Positions 32,717 to 41,382 of a DNA stretch of 64,000 nucleotides are shown here, one piece after another. The stretch is taken from the NCBI GenBank assembly GCA_030019255.1, contig JASEFK010000004.1, forward strand, positions 89,569 through 153,568, read 5' to 3'. Below the pieces are notes generated by a model. That model was not told where the DNA came from. It searched no databases and was given only the letters and a program-made list of their open reading frames with translations. The stretch is from Actinomycetota bacterium (lineage in GTDB: Bacteria > Actinomycetota > Geothermincolia > Geothermincolales > RBG-13-55-18). The translations under genes and the position numbers were made by a program. The stretch's first letter is position 1; each line of letters starts with the position of its first letter.

Positions 32717-34714
32717 TCAGAGGTGATTGCCCAATTTTTCCAGCATCTCCTCGGGCTGCAGGGTGGAGAGGTGGTAGTAAGCGGCCCCCATGGCCTCGGC
32801 GATGCGCCGAGCCTGGGTGGCGGCGGCTCTTCCCAGGCGGAAGTTAGGGTTGGAGGTGTCCAGGACCACGCCCTGCAGGCCCTCGGAGCGGATCTTCTCC
32901 GCGATGGCCAGGCTTTCCCTCCAGGGGTCCTCGGAGGCCAGGCTCACGTTGCCGTGGCCGTCGGTTATAAGCACCAGGAGAGGGACCAAGTCGGGATCGC
33001 GGCGCAGCTCCCGCCTGGCCACCATGAGGCCCATGGCCAGGCCGTGGTTCAGGGGAGTGGCCCCTCCGGTGGCCAGGTCGCGGATGCGCAGGTTGGCCAG
33101 GTGTACGCTGGAGGTGGGGCTAAGCACCAGCTGGGCCTTGCGGTCCCGGAAGGTTATCAGGCCCACCCGGTCCCTTTTCTGGTAGGCGTCCACGAGAAGG
33201 CGCTGCACCACCTTCTTGGTGGACTCGATGCGCTCCCGGCAGCCCATGGAGGCGCTGGCGTCAAGGATGAAGAGGATAAGGTTGCCCACCTTGCGCTTGC
33301 GGATGGAGGCCCGCAGGTCCTCGCCGCGGATGGTGAAGGGTTCGCCGCTTCCCGCCGTCCTTCCCGCCGCGGCGCGCAAGGTGGCCTCCACGGCCAGGCT
33401 GCCGGATCCCAGGTTCTCGTCCGGGCGGGGAAGGCGGTGCCCCACCTTCCTGCCGTTTCCCGCTTCCGTGACCGCCGTGCTCCTCTTCCCGTTTCCCGTC
33501 CTCACCGCGCCCGTGACCAGGGCCTGGAGAGGGGGGACCTCCAGGTCCGGGGATACGGGCGGGGAGGGCTTTTCAGCCGCCTGCTCCCGGGCTCCCGCAT
33601 GGGGACCGTCGCCCGGCCCGGGCACCGGGGAGCTATCCTCCTCGGGGAGGGGGACGTCCTGCAGGGGGAGCTCCAGGGATTTTCCGCCCCTCCGGATGAG
33701 GCGATCCAAGCGTTCCAGCTCCTTGAGCTGATCGTCGAAGGGAGTGCGGCGTAGGCGGTGGAGGAGGGCCATCTCCGCCGCCTCCCGGACGTGGCCCTCC
33801 TCCACCCTCCCCTTGCCCTCCAGGGCGGCCATGGCCCGCGCCGCCTGAAAGGTAGCGATGTCCGCCCGGTGGCCGCAGACCCCCAGCTCCACGCAGATGC
33901 GGGCGATGAGCTCCATGAGCTCATCCGGGACCTCCACCGAGGAGAGTTTGTTCCGCGCCTCCATTACCCTCCGGCGCAGCTCCTCCTGCTGAGGCTGGAA
34001 GCGGGCGCGCAGGAGGTGAGGGTCCTCCAGGAAGAGGCGGCGCCTGCGCATTATCTCCATGCGCCGGGCCACGTCCTTTTCCCCGTTCACCTCCACGCAG
34101 AGGCCGAAGCGGTCCTCGAGCTGGGGACGCAGCTCGCCCTCCTCGGGGTTCATGGTGCCCACCATGATGAACCTGGAGGGGTGGGAGAAGGAGACCCCCT
34201 CCCGTTCCACCACGTTGACTCCCATGGCGGCGGCGTCCAAGAGCAGGTCCACCAGGTGGTCCTCGAGCAGGTTGACCTCGTCCACGTAGAGTATGGCGCG
34301 GTTGGCGGCGGCCAGGATTCCGGGCTCGAAGTCCTTCACCCCCTCCCGCATGGCCTTCTCCAGGTCCAGGGTGCCCACCAGGCGGTCCTCGCTGGCGTTG
34401 AGGGGCAGGGTCACGAAGCGCATGGGCCGGCTGGCCACCGGAAGTGGCTCGCCCCTTTGCCAGCGGGAGAGGCAGGAGGAACACATCTCCTCCTCGTCGT
34501 GGGGATTGCAGGAGAAGGGACAGTCGGCCACCACTTCCATCTCCGGCAGGAGCTCGGCCAAGGCCCGGGCGGCGGTGGATTTGCCAGTGCCGCGCTCTCC
34601 CCTGACGAGCAGCCCCCCGATGCTGGGGTCCACGGCGATGACCAGCAGGGCGAGCTTCAGCTTCTCCTGCCCCACGATGGCCGTGAAGGGAAAGAGGGCG
34701 CGATCTTCCTTCAT
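32717..34714 (-). CDS. Magnesium-chelatase-like fusion of ATPase (BchI) and VWA (BchD) domains
   Basis: A 665-residue protein. Residues 1-330 are an AAA+ ATPase with Walker A GERGTGKST (39-47), Walker B AILYVDEVNLLEDHLVDLLL, and a cysteine cluster CPFSC...CSSC near residues 64-80 that is usual in this subfamily. A Pro-rich linker (about 350-460) leads to a VWA domain whose metal site DASAS is at 485-489, followed by LNHGLAMG and LITDGHGN. Such proteins drive metal insertion into tetrapyrroles (Mg or Co) with a large BchH/CobN-like subunit, which is not in the window. A role as a generic MoxR-like metal chaperone is also possible. ATG follows GGAAAGGAAG. Confidence 0.9.
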   Translation of the reverse strand: MKEDRALFPFTAIVGQEKLKLALLVIAVDPSIGGLLVRGERGTGKSTAARALAELLPEMEVVADCPFSCNPHDEEEMCSSCLSRWQRGEPLPVASRPMRFVTLPLNASEDRLVGTLDLEKAMREGVKDFEPGILAAANRAILYVDEVNLLEDHLVDLLLDAAAMGVNVVEREGVSFSHPSRFIMVGTMNPEEGELRPQLEDRFGLCVEVNGEKDVARRMEIMRRRRLFLEDPHLLRARFQPQQEELRRRVMEARNKLSSVEVPDELMELIARICVELGVCGHRADIATFQAARAMAALEGKGRVEEGHVREAAEMALLHRLRRTPFDDQLKELERLDRLIRRGGKSLELPLQDVPLPEEDSSPVPGPGDGPHAGAREQAAEKPSPPVSPDLEVPPLQALVTGAVRTGNGKRSTAVTEAGNGRKVGHRLPRPDENLGSGSLAVEATLRAAAGRTAGSGEPFTIRGEDLRASIRKRKVGNLILFILDASASMGCRERIESTKKVVQRLLVDAYQKRDRVGLITFRDRKAQLVLSPTSSVHLANLRIRDLATGGATPLNHGLAMGLMVARRELRRDPDLVPLLVLITDGHGNVSLASEDPWRESLAIAEKIRSEGLQGVVLDTSNPNFRLGRAAATQARRIAEAMGAAYYHLSTLQPEEMLEKLGNHL

Positions 34715-34737
34715 GCCGACTTCCTTTCCTTGACTAC

Positions 34738-34785
34738 AATATATAGGAAAAAATTTTGCAATTCAATACTACATGTTGTATTATA
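34738..34785 (-). promoter_or_regulatory. Chelatase promoter overlapped by an 18-bp palindrome
   Basis: On the minus strand: TTGAAT (34766-34761), 17-bp spacer, TATATT (34743-34738), about 24 bases before the start codon at 34714. The palindrome AATACTACATGTTGTATT (34765-34782, 16 of 18 symmetrical) covers the -35 end, and a second -10-like TATAAT lies at 34785-34780. This is a convincing operator-promoter arrangement; the regulator is not known. Confidence 0.6.
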
Positions 34786-35089
34786 CCCGTTTTCGTGGCC
34801 CGCGGTGGGCGGGGCCTGCCTCTCATCCCGGCGCAACGGCACCAACGGGGATAACGCTTCATTCCCTCGTTCCCCGCGGGCCGTCAAGGGGGCGCTCCAT
34901 CGGCGCGGTCCTTGGCGACATATTTTCGCGGGCTTTTGGGGCCGGGGAGGCAAAGGCAGGCAGGGGGATACGTTTTACCCCCTCCCGAGACGCACGAGCG
35001 GGTTAAACAGCCCCCGGCGGATGCCGATAACTTCACTGTCGGACGAGTCGGTCGAGGTAAGGAACGGGTCCCGGAGAGGAGGTCGGTCG
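34786..35089. other. Intergenic region between chelatase and STAS genes
   Basis: No gene. These 304 bases separate divergent transcription units. The plus-strand promoter for the STAS/phosphatase pair should be here, but no strong -35/-10 pair was found. GGAGAGGAGG at 35073-35082 is the STAS ribosome site. Confidence 0.35.
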
Positions 35090-35434
35090 ATGGAGATAGC
35101 GGTGTCCCGGCATGGCGACGGGGGCGAGATTGCCGTGGTCAGGGTCTCCGGGGTGGTGGACTCCGAGACCGTGGAGGGTTTCGGCGAGGCGCTGCAAAAG
35201 GTCATGAATGAGGGTTGTTACAACCTTGTCCTGGATATCGAGGGTCTTACTTACATTAACACGGCGGGCCTGAGCATCATCGCCGACGTCTTCAAGAAAT
35301 GCTCGCAGAACCGCGGCAGCCTCAAGATCCTCCGGGCGACGGAGACCATCCGGGAGCTCCTGGACGTGGTGCGCTTCACCAAGATCATCGACATCTTCGA
35401 GGACGAAGGGGAGGCACTGGCGAGTTTCAAGTGA
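35090..35434 (+). CDS. STAS-domain anti-sigma factor antagonist (RsbV/SpoIIAA-like)
   Basis: A 114-residue STAS protein (VVRVSGVVDSETVEGFGEAL, LVLDIEGLTYINTAGLSIIA). Such proteins bind an anti-sigma kinase when unphosphorylated. The phospho-site loop reads YINTAGL, so the usual serine is T58 here. ATG at 35090 has GAGAGGAGG upstream. Its TGA overlaps the next gene's GTG start (GTGA), so the two are translated together: the next protein carries both the phosphatase that would reactivate STAS and a kinase-like ATPase domain that would inactivate it. The sigma factor target is elsewhere. Confidence 0.93.
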   Translation: MEIAVSRHGDGGEIAVVRVSGVVDSETVEGFGEALQKVMNEGCYNLVLDIEGLTYINTAGLSIIADVFKKCSQNRGSLKILRATETIRELLDVVRFTKIIDIFEDEGEALASFK

Positions 35435-37200
35435 GCGCTCGAATGCCCGAGGAGGAAGCCGGAAAGGTCCCCGGGGGGCGGGAGTCCCGTGAGGATGAAG
35501 GGGAGCTTCTCCGCCTGGGGAGGTTTCTGGCCTCCACCCTCAGCCTGGAGAACCGGCTGGACCGCGTGCTGGACCAGGCCATGGAGCTCCTGGAGGCGGA
35601 GAGGGGAAGCATCATGCTCCTCGAGGAGGATACCGGGGAGCTGGTGGTGAAGGCGGCCCGGGGCCTGGACGGGGAGCGTGACTTCCGCGTCCCCGTGGGG
35701 CAGGGCATCTCCGGGTGGGTGGCCAGGACCGGCGAACCCCTCATCCTGCAGGACGCGGTGGCCGACCGGCGCTTCCGGGGCACCGACCCATCGGTGAAGA
35801 GCGCCCTGGCCGTTCCTTTGCGGGCCGGGGAGAGGATCATCGGGGTCCTCAACGTATCCAATTGCACTAGGACCCACCGCTTCGACCACCGCGACCTCGA
35901 GCACCTGCTCTCCTTCGCGGACATGGCCGCGGTGGCCATCGAGAACGCTCGCCTCTACCGGGAACTGAAGCGGGAACAGGAGCAGCTGGGGAAGGAGCTG
36001 CGCCTGGCCAGCCGCATCCAGCGGTCCATCGTCTCCACCCACGTGCCCTGCGCCTCGGTGCGCCTGGTCTCCCGGCTGATGCCCGCCTCGGCGGTGGGCG
36101 GCGATTTCTTCAGCGTGATACCCCTGGCGCGGGATTCGCGCTTCTGCTTCTACTGTTCCACGGACACGCAGGACAGGTGCCAGAAGCTGCGCACCGAGTT
36201 CTGCCCCCAGAAGTTCGGGCTGATGATCGGGGACGTGGCCAACAAAGGCCTTCCCGCCGCCCTGATCATGTCGGTGCTCACCGCCGTGCTCTACGAGCTG
36301 GGGCGCCACCATATCTCGCCGCGCACCATTCTGGACGAGGCCAACACCGCCTTCCGCCGCTTCTTCTCCGAGTCGCAGTACGGGTTCGCCACCCTCTTCT
36401 ACGCCTTCTACGACAACAACGAAAACACGCTGACCTACGCCAGGGCCGGCCACGAGCCCCCCCTTCTGTGGAGGAAGGAGGACGGGATTGTAGAGGTGCT
36501 GGAGGGGGAGGGCTTCCCGGTGGGCCTCATGGACGACGGTGGATACCAGGAGCGGACGGTCAAGCTGAACAGGGGCGACCGCGTGCTCCTCTACACCGAC
36601 GGCCTGACCGGGGCGCTCAACGCGCGGGGGGAGGTGCTGGGAAGGAAAAAACTGGTAGAACTGATGAAGGCGCGTGGCGGGGAGGACATCGAGGGCTTCC
36701 TGGACGTCCTGGTGGACGAAATCATGCTCTTCGCGGGAGATGCCCCCCAGCCCGACGATATCGCCGTCATGGTGCTCGAGTTGGAGGAGCTCTACGACCT
36801 CACCATGACCGTGGGAACCGACGTCCGCCAGATAAGGTACGTCATCGACAGCGTCCTCGAGACCCTGCGCGGCTTCGAGGGACTCAGCGACCCCCTCATC
36901 CTCCGCCTGTGCCTGGAGGAGCTTCTGCACAACGCCATGGAGCACGGCAACCGCTGCGACCGGACCAAGAAGGTCTACATAACCGTCAAGGCGGAGCCCA
37001 GGCGGGCGGTCATCAGGGTGAGGGACGAGGGGGAGGGCTTCGACCACCGCCTGCTGACCTCGGGGGAGGGAGCTCCGGCCGATGCGCTCTCCGAGAGGGG
37101 AAGGGGCCTGGTGATCGTAAGGCATTACGCCGACGAGCTGAGGTTCAACCGGGAGGGAAACGAGGTCACCCTGATATTCACCGCACGCCAGAAGGGATAG
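35431..37200 (+). CDS. Fused GAF - SpoIIE phosphatase - anti-sigma kinase protein
   Basis: A 589-residue partner-switching regulator. Residues about 30-180 are a GAF sensor (ERGSIMLLEEDTGELVVKAA, GQGISGWVARTG), then a helical linker, a PP2C/SpoIIE phosphatase (about 210-455: GGDFFSVIPL, GDVANKGLPAALIMS, YTDGLTGALN, DDIAVMVLELE), and a C-terminal HATPase domain (about 460-589: EELLHNAMEHGN, VRDEGEGFDHRLL) like RsbW. An extra loop inside the phosphatase holds C239, C242, C250 and C258 and may bind metal. The start is the GTG at 35431 overlapping the STAS stop, or the ATG at 35443. One protein thus carries both opposing enzymes. Confidence 0.92.
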   Translation: MSARMPEEEAGKVPGGRESREDEGELLRLGRFLASTLSLENRLDRVLDQAMELLEAERGSIMLLEEDTGELVVKAARGLDGERDFRVPVGQGISGWVARTGEPLILQDAVADRRFRGTDPSVKSALAVPLRAGERIIGVLNVSNCTRTHRFDHRDLEHLLSFADMAAVAIENARLYRELKREQEQLGKELRLASRIQRSIVSTHVPCASVRLVSRLMPASAVGGDFFSVIPLARDSRFCFYCSTDTQDRCQKLRTEFCPQKFGLMIGDVANKGLPAALIMSVLTAVLYELGRHHISPRTILDEANTAFRRFFSESQYGFATLFYAFYDNNENTLTYARAGHEPPLLWRKEDGIVEVLEGEGFPVGLMDDGGYQERTVKLNRGDRVLLYTDGLTGALNARGEVLGRKKLVELMKARGGEDIEGFLDVLVDEIMLFAGDAPQPDDIAVMVLELEELYDLTMTVGTDVRQIRYVIDSVLETLRGFEGLSDPLILRLCLEELLHNAMEHGNRCDRTKKVYITVKAEPRRAVIRVRDEGEGFDHRLLTSGEGAPADALSERGRGLVIVRHYADELRFNREGNEVTLIFTARQKG

Positions 37201-37592
37201 CGGGGGTAAGCCCCGGACCGTGAACGGCCGGGAAACCTGCCGTTTCCACGGATATTTTCGATGTGGGAAAGTCAATGAACAACCTCGTTATCCAGGCGAA
37301 ACGGACAGGTTGAACAGGAGGAAGTGGGCGATCTCCCGTGCCGTAAACCTCGACCCCGCGTTTGATGCGGTATCGCCTCAATAGGCGCTGATGCCGTATC
37401 GTTTCAGTGGCCGCTTCTTAGGGTTGAAAAAGATTGAGAGACCACCCTATCATCACGACTGAACAGAGGAAAATTTCAGGAAAAGGGGTGATCTCTCTTG
37501 CTGCAATCCATAGTACTGTGTTGGCCTTCATTTCCGGTCCGGGGGAAGGTTATGTTATCATTCTCCATGAATTGTTTTATGGAGGGTGGAAT
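37201..37592 (+). promoter_or_regulatory. NlpC/P60 gene leader: promoter, hairpins and a masked ribosome site
   Basis: After the phosphatase stop, GGAAAC/GTTTCC (37231-37247) is a weak terminator-like hairpin. CGCCT-CAAT-AGGCG (37374-37387) is flanked by GATGCGGTATCG and GATGCCGTATCG. A promoter TTGAAA (37424-37429), 18 bp, TATCAT (37448-37453) follows. In the leader, CCTTC/GAAGG (37525-37549) forms one hairpin, and CTCCAT (37563-37568) pairs with ATGGAG (37579-37584), which covers most of the GGAGG ribosome site before the TTG start. No gene is present. Confidence 0.5.
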
Positions 37593-38675
37593 TTGAGGAA
37601 GAGCGTGGAGATGGAAAATACAGGGATTGGAAGGAACGGAAGGTTGAGAGGAGCGGTTCGCGCCCTGGCTCTCCTTATAACCTTCGTGCTGGTTCTCCTC
37701 ACTGTGGCCGTATCGCCTGCGGATCCGGTGCAGGACAAGAAGCGGGAACTGGAGCGGATAAAGGACGAGGTCCAGAGGATAGACGCCAGGTTGGAGACGA
37801 TAGTCGAGCAGTATAACCTCACCAATTACCGTGTGCAGCAGACCAGGGCGGCCATAGCGGAGAAGGAGAGGCGCCTGGCGGCCCTGACCGCTGAGATGGA
37901 GAGGCGGAAGGACATATTGGGCCAGCGGGTGAGGGAGCTCTACAAGTCGGGGAACGCGGACATCCTGGAGGTCCTCACTGAGTGCCGGACCGTGGACGAC
38001 CTCTACACCAACCTTGACCGGGCCCGGCGCATCAGCGGTAACGACGTGGAGATCATCGTTTCCTTGATAACCTCGCGGCAGGAGGTGGAAGCCGTCCGGA
38101 CGGAGCTGGAGGCGCAGCGCGCGGCCCTGGATGCCGAGATGGCCCGCCTGGCTACCCAGAAGAGCCAGATCGAGGCCGACCTGCAGAGGAGGAAGGAGCT
38201 CCTGGCCGGAGTGGAGGCGGAGGTCAACCGCCTCATCGCCGAGGAGGAGGCCCGAAGGGCAACGGTAACCGTTTCCCGCCCCGCGGTCACCAGCCGTCCC
38301 CGCACTCCCCCACCGCCCGCCCCGCCCTACGCTCCGGACGTGGTAAAAATAGCGTATGCTCAACTCGGAAAACCCTATCGGTACGCGGCGGCCGGCCCGG
38401 ACGCCTTCGACTGCTCGGGCCTGGTGATGTACTGTTACGCCCAGGTGGGCATCAGGCTCCCGCACAGCTCCTACATGCAGGCCCGCTGCGGGGTGCCCGT
38501 GTCCTATTCCGAGCTGCAGCCCGGGGACCTAGTCTTCTTCCACGGGTACGGGCACGTGGGTCTTTACATCGGAAACGGGCAGTACATCCATGCGCCCCGC
38601 ACCGGGGACGTGGTGCGCATCGCCGACCTGGGGAGGAGAAGGGACTTCTGCGGGGCAGTACGCATAACCAGATGA
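37593..38675 (+). CDS. Secreted NlpC/P60 peptidoglycan hydrolase with coiled-coil domain
   Basis: A 360-residue cell-wall endopeptidase. The N-terminus has a basic start and a signal helix (ALALLITFVLVLLTVAVSPA). Residues about 40-230 are a long coiled coil (KKRELERIKDEVQRIDARLE and on), as in RipA/CwlO-type enzymes whose activity is controlled by that segment; a Pro/Arg linker follows. The catalytic triad is C274 (DAFDCSGL), H321 (GHVGLYIG) and H333 (YIHAP). The TTG at 37593 has GGAGG 7 bases upstream and keeps the signal peptide intact. Likely substrate is the peptide stem of peptidoglycan. Confidence 0.9.
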   Translation: MRKSVEMENTGIGRNGRLRGAVRALALLITFVLVLLTVAVSPADPVQDKKRELERIKDEVQRIDARLETIVEQYNLTNYRVQQTRAAIAEKERRLAALTAEMERRKDILGQRVRELYKSGNADILEVLTECRTVDDLYTNLDRARRISGNDVEIIVSLITSRQEVEAVRTELEAQRAALDAEMARLATQKSQIEADLQRRKELLAGVEAEVNRLIAEEEARRATVTVSRPAVTSRPRTPPPPAPPYAPDVVKIAYAQLGKPYRYAAAGPDAFDCSGLVMYCYAQVGIRLPHSSYMQARCGVPVSYSELQPGDLVFFHGYGHVGLYIGNGQYIHAPRTGDVVRIADLGRRRDFCGAVRITR

Positions 38676-38895
38676 TGCGGAGGAGCCGCACCCGGCTTCT
38701 CCGGTGCCGGGAAGGAATTTAAGGTTATCTCACCCGCTCACGGTTGATTCATCGTTCCTCCTCGCACTTTAGGGTGGGGAGAGGCGCAAGGCGCGGCTGA
38801 GTTTCCGAGCCTCGCCGTATGCAACGGGCGTGGAGTTGCGGTCCGCTCCCCCGCTCCGGGGCGGGGGAGCACGAACGGTTCACGGGGGTAGGGAG

Positions 38896-39948
38896 ATGAG
38901 TCGCACGGCGGTATTTTACGATCCCCTTTTCCTGGAGCATGACACCGGTCTCGGGCACCCGGAAAGGGCGGAGCGGCTGGAAAAGGCCATGGAGATGCTG
39001 GAGAGCACCGGCCTCGCGGAGAAGGTGCGCGTCCTCTCGCCGCGGGACGCCGCCGTGGAGGAGGTCGAGCTGGTCCACCCGAGAGCTTACATCGAGAGCG
39101 TGAAGAGGGTGGCCGATTCCGGGGGCGGGTGGCTGGACCCGGATACTCACGTGGGCACGCGTTCCTACGAGGCGGCCCTGCGCTCGGCGGGCGCGGCCCT
39201 GGAGGGCCTGGAACGCATCTTCTCCGGGGAGATCGACAACGCCTTCTGCCTGGCTCGCCCGCCGGGACATCACGCCACCGCCACCCGGGGTATGGGGTTC
39301 TGCCTGTTCAACAACAACGCGGTGGCGGCAAGATTCGCCATGGAAAGATTTGGGATTTCCAGGGTTTTCATCGTGGACTGGGATGCCCATCACGGCAACG
39401 GCATCCAGGACATCTTCTACCGGGACGACCGGGTGCTATATGTCTCCCTTCACCAGTACCCCCACTATCCGGGTTCCGGGAGTTACCGCGAGCTGGGCGA
39501 GGGCAAGGGGGAGGGCTACACGGTGAACTTCCCCCTGCCGGCGCGTACCGGGGAGGAGGTCTACCTGGCTGCCTTCGACCGGGTGATCATCCCCCTGGCC
39601 CTTCGCTACCAGCCTGAGCTGGTGCTGGTTTCTGCCGGTTACGACGGCCACTTCAGCGACCCCCTGTGCTCCATGCTCCTCAAGTCCACCTCCTATGCGG
39701 AGATGGCTGCGCGTCTCAAGAAACTGGCCGAAGAGGTGTGCGGCGGAAGGATGCTTGTCTGCCTGGAGGGCGGGTACAACCTCACCGCGGTGGCCAGGTC
39801 CATCGCCAATACGGTGGCCGTGCTGGCCGGGGAGGAGCTGAGGGTGGAGGACGAGGAGGTGCACGGGAAGGGGCTTCCCGCCTCCGACCGAGGCATAGAA
39901 GTGGTGGAGCTCGTCCAGGGGACCCTCCGACCTTATTGGAAGATATAA
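38896..39948 (+). CDS. Histone deacetylase-family zinc deacetylase
   Basis: A 350-residue enzyme of the arginase/deacetylase superfamily. Zinc and catalytic motifs are RPPGHHA (H125, H126), VDWDAHHGNG (D163, H165) and SAGYDGHFSDP, plus the C-terminal LEGGYNL. Bacterial members deacetylate acetylpolyamines, acetoin-related compounds or proteins such as acetyl-CoA synthetase. The DGHFSDPL phrase is typical of class II-like enzymes in bacteria. ATG at 38896 has GGGGTAGGGAG directly upstream; an ATG at 38830 is rejected. It stands alone between the hydrolase and pilT genes. Confidence 0.9.
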   Translation: MSRTAVFYDPLFLEHDTGLGHPERAERLEKAMEMLESTGLAEKVRVLSPRDAAVEEVELVHPRAYIESVKRVADSGGGWLDPDTHVGTRSYEAALRSAGAALEGLERIFSGEIDNAFCLARPPGHHATATRGMGFCLFNNNAVAARFAMERFGISRVFIVDWDAHHGNGIQDIFYRDDRVLYVSLHQYPHYPGSGSYRELGEGKGEGYTVNFPLPARTGEEVYLAAFDRVIIPLALRYQPELVLVSAGYDGHFSDPLCSMLLKSTSYAEMAARLKKLAEEVCGGRMLVCLEGGYNLTAVARSIANTVAVLAGEELRVEDEEVHGKGLPASDRGIEVVELVQGTLRPYWKI

Positions 39949-40081
39949 CCATACGTCATTCCCCGGAAAGGGCGAGTCGCAGGCGTTCCATGCATGCCGT
40001 TTCGGGCGCGGTCTGTGCTATCATGAATTCGTCGAAGGGCGGTCAAAGGCTTGGAAGGGTGAAAACCGGCGAGGGATGGAG

Positions 40082-41179
40082 ATGGATATCCAGGCGTTGC
40101 TGCAGTACATGGTGGAGAAGCAGGCTTCCGACCTGCACATAAAGGCGGGAAGCCCGCCCTATTTCCGCATCGACGGGCAGCTGGTGAAATCGGACTTTCC
40201 GCGCCTCTCGCCCACGGACACCGTGGAGGCCGCCTACGCCCTGATGAACGAGAAGCAGGCCAAGAAGTTCGCCGAGCGCAGCGAGGTGGACTTCGCCTAC
40301 AGCGTCGCCGGCCTGGGGAGGTTCCGGGCCAACATCTTCAAGCAGAGGGGGACGGTGGGCATCGCCATCCGCCGCGTGCTCACCACCTCGGTGCCCTCCT
40401 TCGAGGAACTGGGGCTGCCGCCCGTTCTCCGGCGCCTGGCCATGGAGAGGAGGGGGATGATACTGGTCACCGGTCCCGCGGGGGCCGGCAAGACCACCAC
40501 CCTGGCGGCCATCATCGACTATATAAACAGCAACGAGCAGCTGAACATCATCACCATCGAGGACCCCATCGAGGTCCTGCACGTGGACAAGAAGAGCATC
40601 ATCCACCAGAGGGAGATCGGGACGGACACCGAGAGCTACGCCGACGCCCTCAAGTACATAACCCGCCAGGATCCCGACGTCATCCTCATAGGGGAGATGC
40701 GCGACCCGGAGACGGTGACCGCGGCCATGAACGTGGCCATGACCGGGCATCTGGTGCTCTCCACCTTCCATACCATAGACACCACGGAGACCGTGAACCG
40801 GATAATCGACTTCTTCCCGCCCCAGCAGCAGAAGCAGATTCGCCTCACCCTGGCCAGCGTGCTCAAGGGAGTCATCTCCCAGCGCCTCCTTCCCCTCAAG
40901 GACCACAGCGGCAGGGTGCCCGCAGTGGAGGTGCTGGTGATGACCGGACGCATGGCGGAGGCCCTAATAAACGAGGAGCCCACCACCGTGCTGCGGGAGA
41001 TCATCGCCGAGGGCGAGTTCTACGGAATGCAGACCTTCGACCAGTCCCTGGTGGACCTCTACCGTTACGGCCTGGTGGACTTCAAGACCGCCCTCTCGGC
41101 GGCCACTAACCCCCATGACTTCACCCTGGCCGTGAAGCAGCTGGGCCTGGAGGTGGAGGAGGACCTCCTGAGCAAGTGA
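40082..41179 (+). CDS. pilT: PilT-like twitching/retraction ATPase
   Basis: A 365-residue hexameric ATPase that pulls back type IV pili. The N-terminal PAS-like domain carries MDIQALLQYMVEKQASDLH, Walker A is GPAGAGKTTT (131-140), the Asp box is ITIEDPIEVLH, Walker B is VILIGEMRDPETV and the His box is MTGHLVLSTFHT. Start at the ATG at 40082 gives GAGGG at the right distance; an ATG two codons upstream is possible. No other pilus genes are here. The stop overlaps the start of a tiny membrane protein gene (TGATG), so the two are translated together. Confidence 0.93.
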   Translation: MDIQALLQYMVEKQASDLHIKAGSPPYFRIDGQLVKSDFPRLSPTDTVEAAYALMNEKQAKKFAERSEVDFAYSVAGLGRFRANIFKQRGTVGIAIRRVLTTSVPSFEELGLPPVLRRLAMERRGMILVTGPAGAGKTTTLAAIIDYINSNEQLNIITIEDPIEVLHVDKKSIIHQREIGTDTESYADALKYITRQDPDVILIGEMRDPETVTAAMNVAMTGHLVLSTFHTIDTTETVNRIIDFFPPQQQKQIRLTLASVLKGVISQRLLPLKDHSGRVPAVEVLVMTGRMAEALINEEPTTVLREIIAEGEFYGMQTFDQSLVDLYRYGLVDFKTALSAATNPHDFTLAVKQLGLEVEEDLLSK

Positions 41180-41382
41180 TGGCCTCCAGGCTCCGCAACC
41201 CCTCCATTCCCCGGCCGCGGGTCCGGTGCGGGAAAGCGCTCTTCATGGCGGCGGCCTTCGTCGCCTTGGCTCTGTTTTTCGCCGCGGTGATCAAAAGAAG
41301 TCTTCGTGCGGGGCCCGCCGGTGCACCATCCCTTCCCTGGAAGGAGGCGAGACCGGCGGAGATCTTCGGGGCGGGGCCATGA
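41179..41382 (+). CDS. Tiny single-pass membrane protein between pilT and a dehydrogenase-like gene
   Basis: A 67-residue protein with a basic head (ASRLRNPSIPRPRVRCGK) and one membrane helix (ALFMAAAFVALALFFAAVI), then a short Pro-rich tail. Its ATG overlaps the pilT TGA (GTGATGG), and its TGA overlaps the ATG of the next gene (ATGA). Both overlaps argue that it is a real, coupled gene in a three-gene unit. No family is recognised. It could anchor a partner to the membrane; this is a guess. Confidence 0.7.
   Translation: MASRLRNPSIPRPRVRCGKALFMAAAFVALALFFAAVIKRSLRAGPAGAPSLPWKEARPAEIFGAGP

Noticed and set aside
35251-37275. A 674-codon minus-strand open frame opposite the GAF-SpoIIE-kinase gene
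   Set aside because: Typical antisense shadow with biased composition; the plus strand encodes intact domains with all motifs.
37454-37592. c-di-AMP (ydaO) riboswitch before the NlpC/P60 gene
   Set aside because: The conserved GGGGGACCC and GGGGUGAAU blocks of that class are absent; only GGGGTGATC is present.
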